From: Lewinella sp039816955
GTDB taxonomy: Bacteria > Bacteroidota > Bacteroidia > Chitinophagales > Saprospiraceae
DNA length: 7,653 nt
Direction: 5' to 3'
NCBI GenBank assembly: GCA_039816955.1
Contig: JBCBWU010000283.1
Span: forward strand, 1 to 7,653
Below are positions 6,226 to 7,653 of this stretch, piece by piece. Position 1 is the stretch's first letter, and every line of letters starts with the position of its first letter. Under the pieces are notes generated by a model. The model had not been told where the DNA came from. It did no database searches and saw only the letters and a program-made list of their open reading frames with translations. A program made the translations under genes and the position numbers.

Positions 6226-7653
6226 ATGAGAATTATCCTACAAACCATATCCGTTCTCTTGCTAACCATATTAAGTATTGGTCCAACAAGCGCACAAAGT
6301 CAGACTGATACTAATACTGGCGTCACTACCGATGGTAGCCTTTTGAACGGATTACGAGCGCGCAAGATTGGCCCCGCTGTAATGAGCGGACGGGTTAGCA
6401 GTTTAGCCGTGCACCCAAAAGACCCAACCATTATCTACGTAGGCGCAGCCGGAGGTGGCGTTTGGAAAACCGTAACTGGCGGTACCGTATTGCGCCCCGT
6501 CTTTGATGACCATACCCAATCCATTGGTAAAGTTGCCATTGCCCCTAGTGAACCAGAAACTGTATACGTAGGCACAGGTGAGCCTTGGCCCCGCAACAGT
6601 GTTTCCGTAGGAACCGGCATGTACAAGAGTACCAACGGAGGATCCAGCTGGAGTAATATCGGACTGGAAGACTCAGAGCGTATCTCTGACATCGTAGTTC
6701 ACCCAGATGATCCCAACACCGTATACGTTGCCGCATTGGGTCATCTTTGGGACGCCAACGAAGAAAGAGGTGTATTCAAGACTACCGATGGTGGTCAGAC
6801 CTGGGAGAAAATCCTCTACATAGACGAAAATACCGGAGCTACTGACCTTGACTTTGATCCACGCAATCCAGAGGTAGTCTATGCTGTAATGTGGAGTTTC
6901 CGGCGCCTGCCCTGGACCTTTGACTCTGGCTTTACTGGTGGTAGCGGAGTATACAAAAGTACCAACGGCGGAAAAGACTGGGAGAAGATTCAAAATGGTC
7001 TTCCCGACGAAAAATTAGGCCGCATGGCCATTGGCGTAGCGCATAGCAACCCAGATGTAGTTTACCTTTCTGTAGAGTGTAAAAGCCAGGATAAGAAAGG
7101 CCTCTACCTGAGTACAGATGCTGGTGCCAACTGGGAAAAGGTGAGTAATGATTTCAATACTACGGTACGCCCATTTTACTTTAGTAACCTAACGGTTGAC
7201 CCCACCAACGATAGCATCGTTATGAAGTGTGGATTGAACGCCATCATTAGTGAGGATCGGGGTAAGATATTCCGTTCAGCGGGCAACAGCGTCCACTCCG
7301 ACATCCACGATATTTGGATTGATCCTAGCAACACCAAGCACTTGCTCATTGCTACCGACGGTGGTATTTACGAAAGTATCGACCACGGCCGTACGACAAA
7401 GATGTGGATGAATCTGCCCGTTTCGCAGTTCTACCACGTGAGTGTAGACAATGCTATTCCGTTTAACGTTTACGGTGGTCTACAGGATAATGGATCCTGG
7501 GTGGGCCCATCTCGCAAAGCTGGAGGTATTGGTAATAACGATTGGACCAATGTCTACGGTGGCGACGGATTCTATGCCTTCCGCCATCCAGAAAGGGAGA
7601 ATATCATATTTGCCGAATACCAGGGTGGAAACCTTGTTCGCTACAACAGCAAC
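6226..7653 (+). CDS. Secreted Asp-box (BNR)/sortilin-VPS10-type beta-propeller protein, N-terminal 476 residues
   Basis: The frame is open from the ATG at 6226 to the last base, so the C-terminal part lies outside. A Sec signal peptide (hydrophobic core 3-18, cut near TSA-Q at 23) exports it. The mature part is a chain of beta-propeller blades. Asp-box motifs S/T-x-D/N-x-G-x-x-W occur at 135-142 (STNGGSSW), 186-193 (TTDGGQTW), 245-252 (STNGGKDW) and 296-303 (STDAGANW), with degenerate copies at 342-349 (SEDRGKIF) and 384-389 (SIDHGR). Between them recur HP/DP-x-x-P-x-x-V/I-Y-V/A strands (for example 63-73, 158-168, 212-220). The N-terminal RKIGPAVMSGRVSSLAVHPKDP and GTGEPWPRNS are typical of the large Bacteroidota proteins annotated as VPS10/sortilin-like or 'glycosyl hydrolase, BNR repeat', commonly about 1000 residues. 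Enzymatic activity is not implied: Asp-boxes are structural. Any T9SS sorting tail would be off the right edge. The start fits the signal peptide; no Shine-Dalgarno. Confidence 0.9.
   Translation, partial: MRIILQTISVLLLTILSIGPTSAQSQTDTNTGVTTDGSLLNGLRARKIGPAVMSGRVSSLAVHPKDPTIIYVGAAGGGVWKTVTGGTVLRPVFDDHTQSIGKVAIAPSEPETVYVGTGEPWPRNSVSVGTGMYKSTNGGSSWSNIGLEDSERISDIVVHPDDPNTVYVAALGHLWDANEERGVFKTTDGGQTWEKILYIDENTGATDLDFDPRNPEVVYAVMWSFRRLPWTFDSGFTGGSGVYKSTNGGKDWEKIQNGLPDEKLGRMAIGVAHSNPDVVYLSVECKSQDKKGLYLSTDAGANWEKVSNDFNTTVRPFYFSNLTVDPTNDSIVMKCGLNAIISEDRGKIFRSAGNSVHSDIHDIWIDPSNTKHLLIATDGGIYESIDHGRTTKMWMNLPVSQFYHVSVDNAIPFNVYGGLQDNGSWVGPSRKAGGIGNNDWTNVYGGDGFYAFRHPERENIIFAEYQGGNLVRYNSN

Noticed and set aside
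6435..6993. Reverse-strand ORFs of 63-106 codons opposite the sortilin-like gene
   Set aside because: The + strand frame here has continuous Asp-box repeats; the reverse ORFs are shadows of these.
6628..7392. Recurring Asp-box coding segments as a DNA repeat array
   Set aside because: The similarity is at the protein level (propeller blades) and spacing is irregular; the DNA copies have diverged.

Overview
The window looks like a chromosomal segment from a member of the Bacteroidota, plausibly of the Saprospiraceae/Lewinella kind. Four things point that way. A textbook Bacteroidota promoter (TTTG, 20-bp spacer, TATCTTTG) precedes the ribosomal genes. None of the six visible starts has a clear Shine-Dalgarno sequence. 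Several secreted proteins belong to families common in that phylum. The L27 protein carries a helix-hairpin-helix tail of a type I recall on Bacteroidota ribosomal proteins. The placement below phylum level is an inference from protein style, not a database result.

Layout: every gene is on the + strand. (1) 1-783 is the C-terminal 260 codons of an unrecognised protein; its frame is open to the left edge, so the gene starts outside the window. (2) 784-940 is a gap with AATTAGA-type direct and inverted repeats and a small perfect hairpin just before the next start. (3) 941-2233 is an HlyD-family membrane fusion protein with no ABC transporter or TolC partner in view. (4) 2249-3484 is a compact ribosomal unit: promoter, rplU (L21, 2320-2628), rpmA (L27, 2666-3424) and a rho-independent terminator. 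(5) 3599-5158 is a large secreted protein of unknown function. (6) 5347-6096 is a LolA-like 'outer membrane lipoprotein-sorting' family protein. (7) A 129-bp gap holds a perfect 13-bp stem-loop that overlaps a possible 15-codon ORF. (8) 6226 to the right edge is the first 476 codons of a secreted Asp-box (BNR)/sortilin-VPS10-type beta-propeller protein.

The rplU-rpmA pair is the housekeeping core. Around it are cell-envelope and secretion genes: the HlyD adaptor spans the inner membrane and periplasm, and the three downstream products all have signal peptides. I see no mobile element, CRISPR array, tRNA or rRNA. The most notable item is the L27 protein: about 85 residues of normal L27, then an Ala/Pro/Glu linker and a roughly 98-residue helix-hairpin-helix domain, giving 252 residues against the usual 85 or so. 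The neighbouring L21 ends at its canonical C-terminus, so in this genome the extra domain sits on L27.
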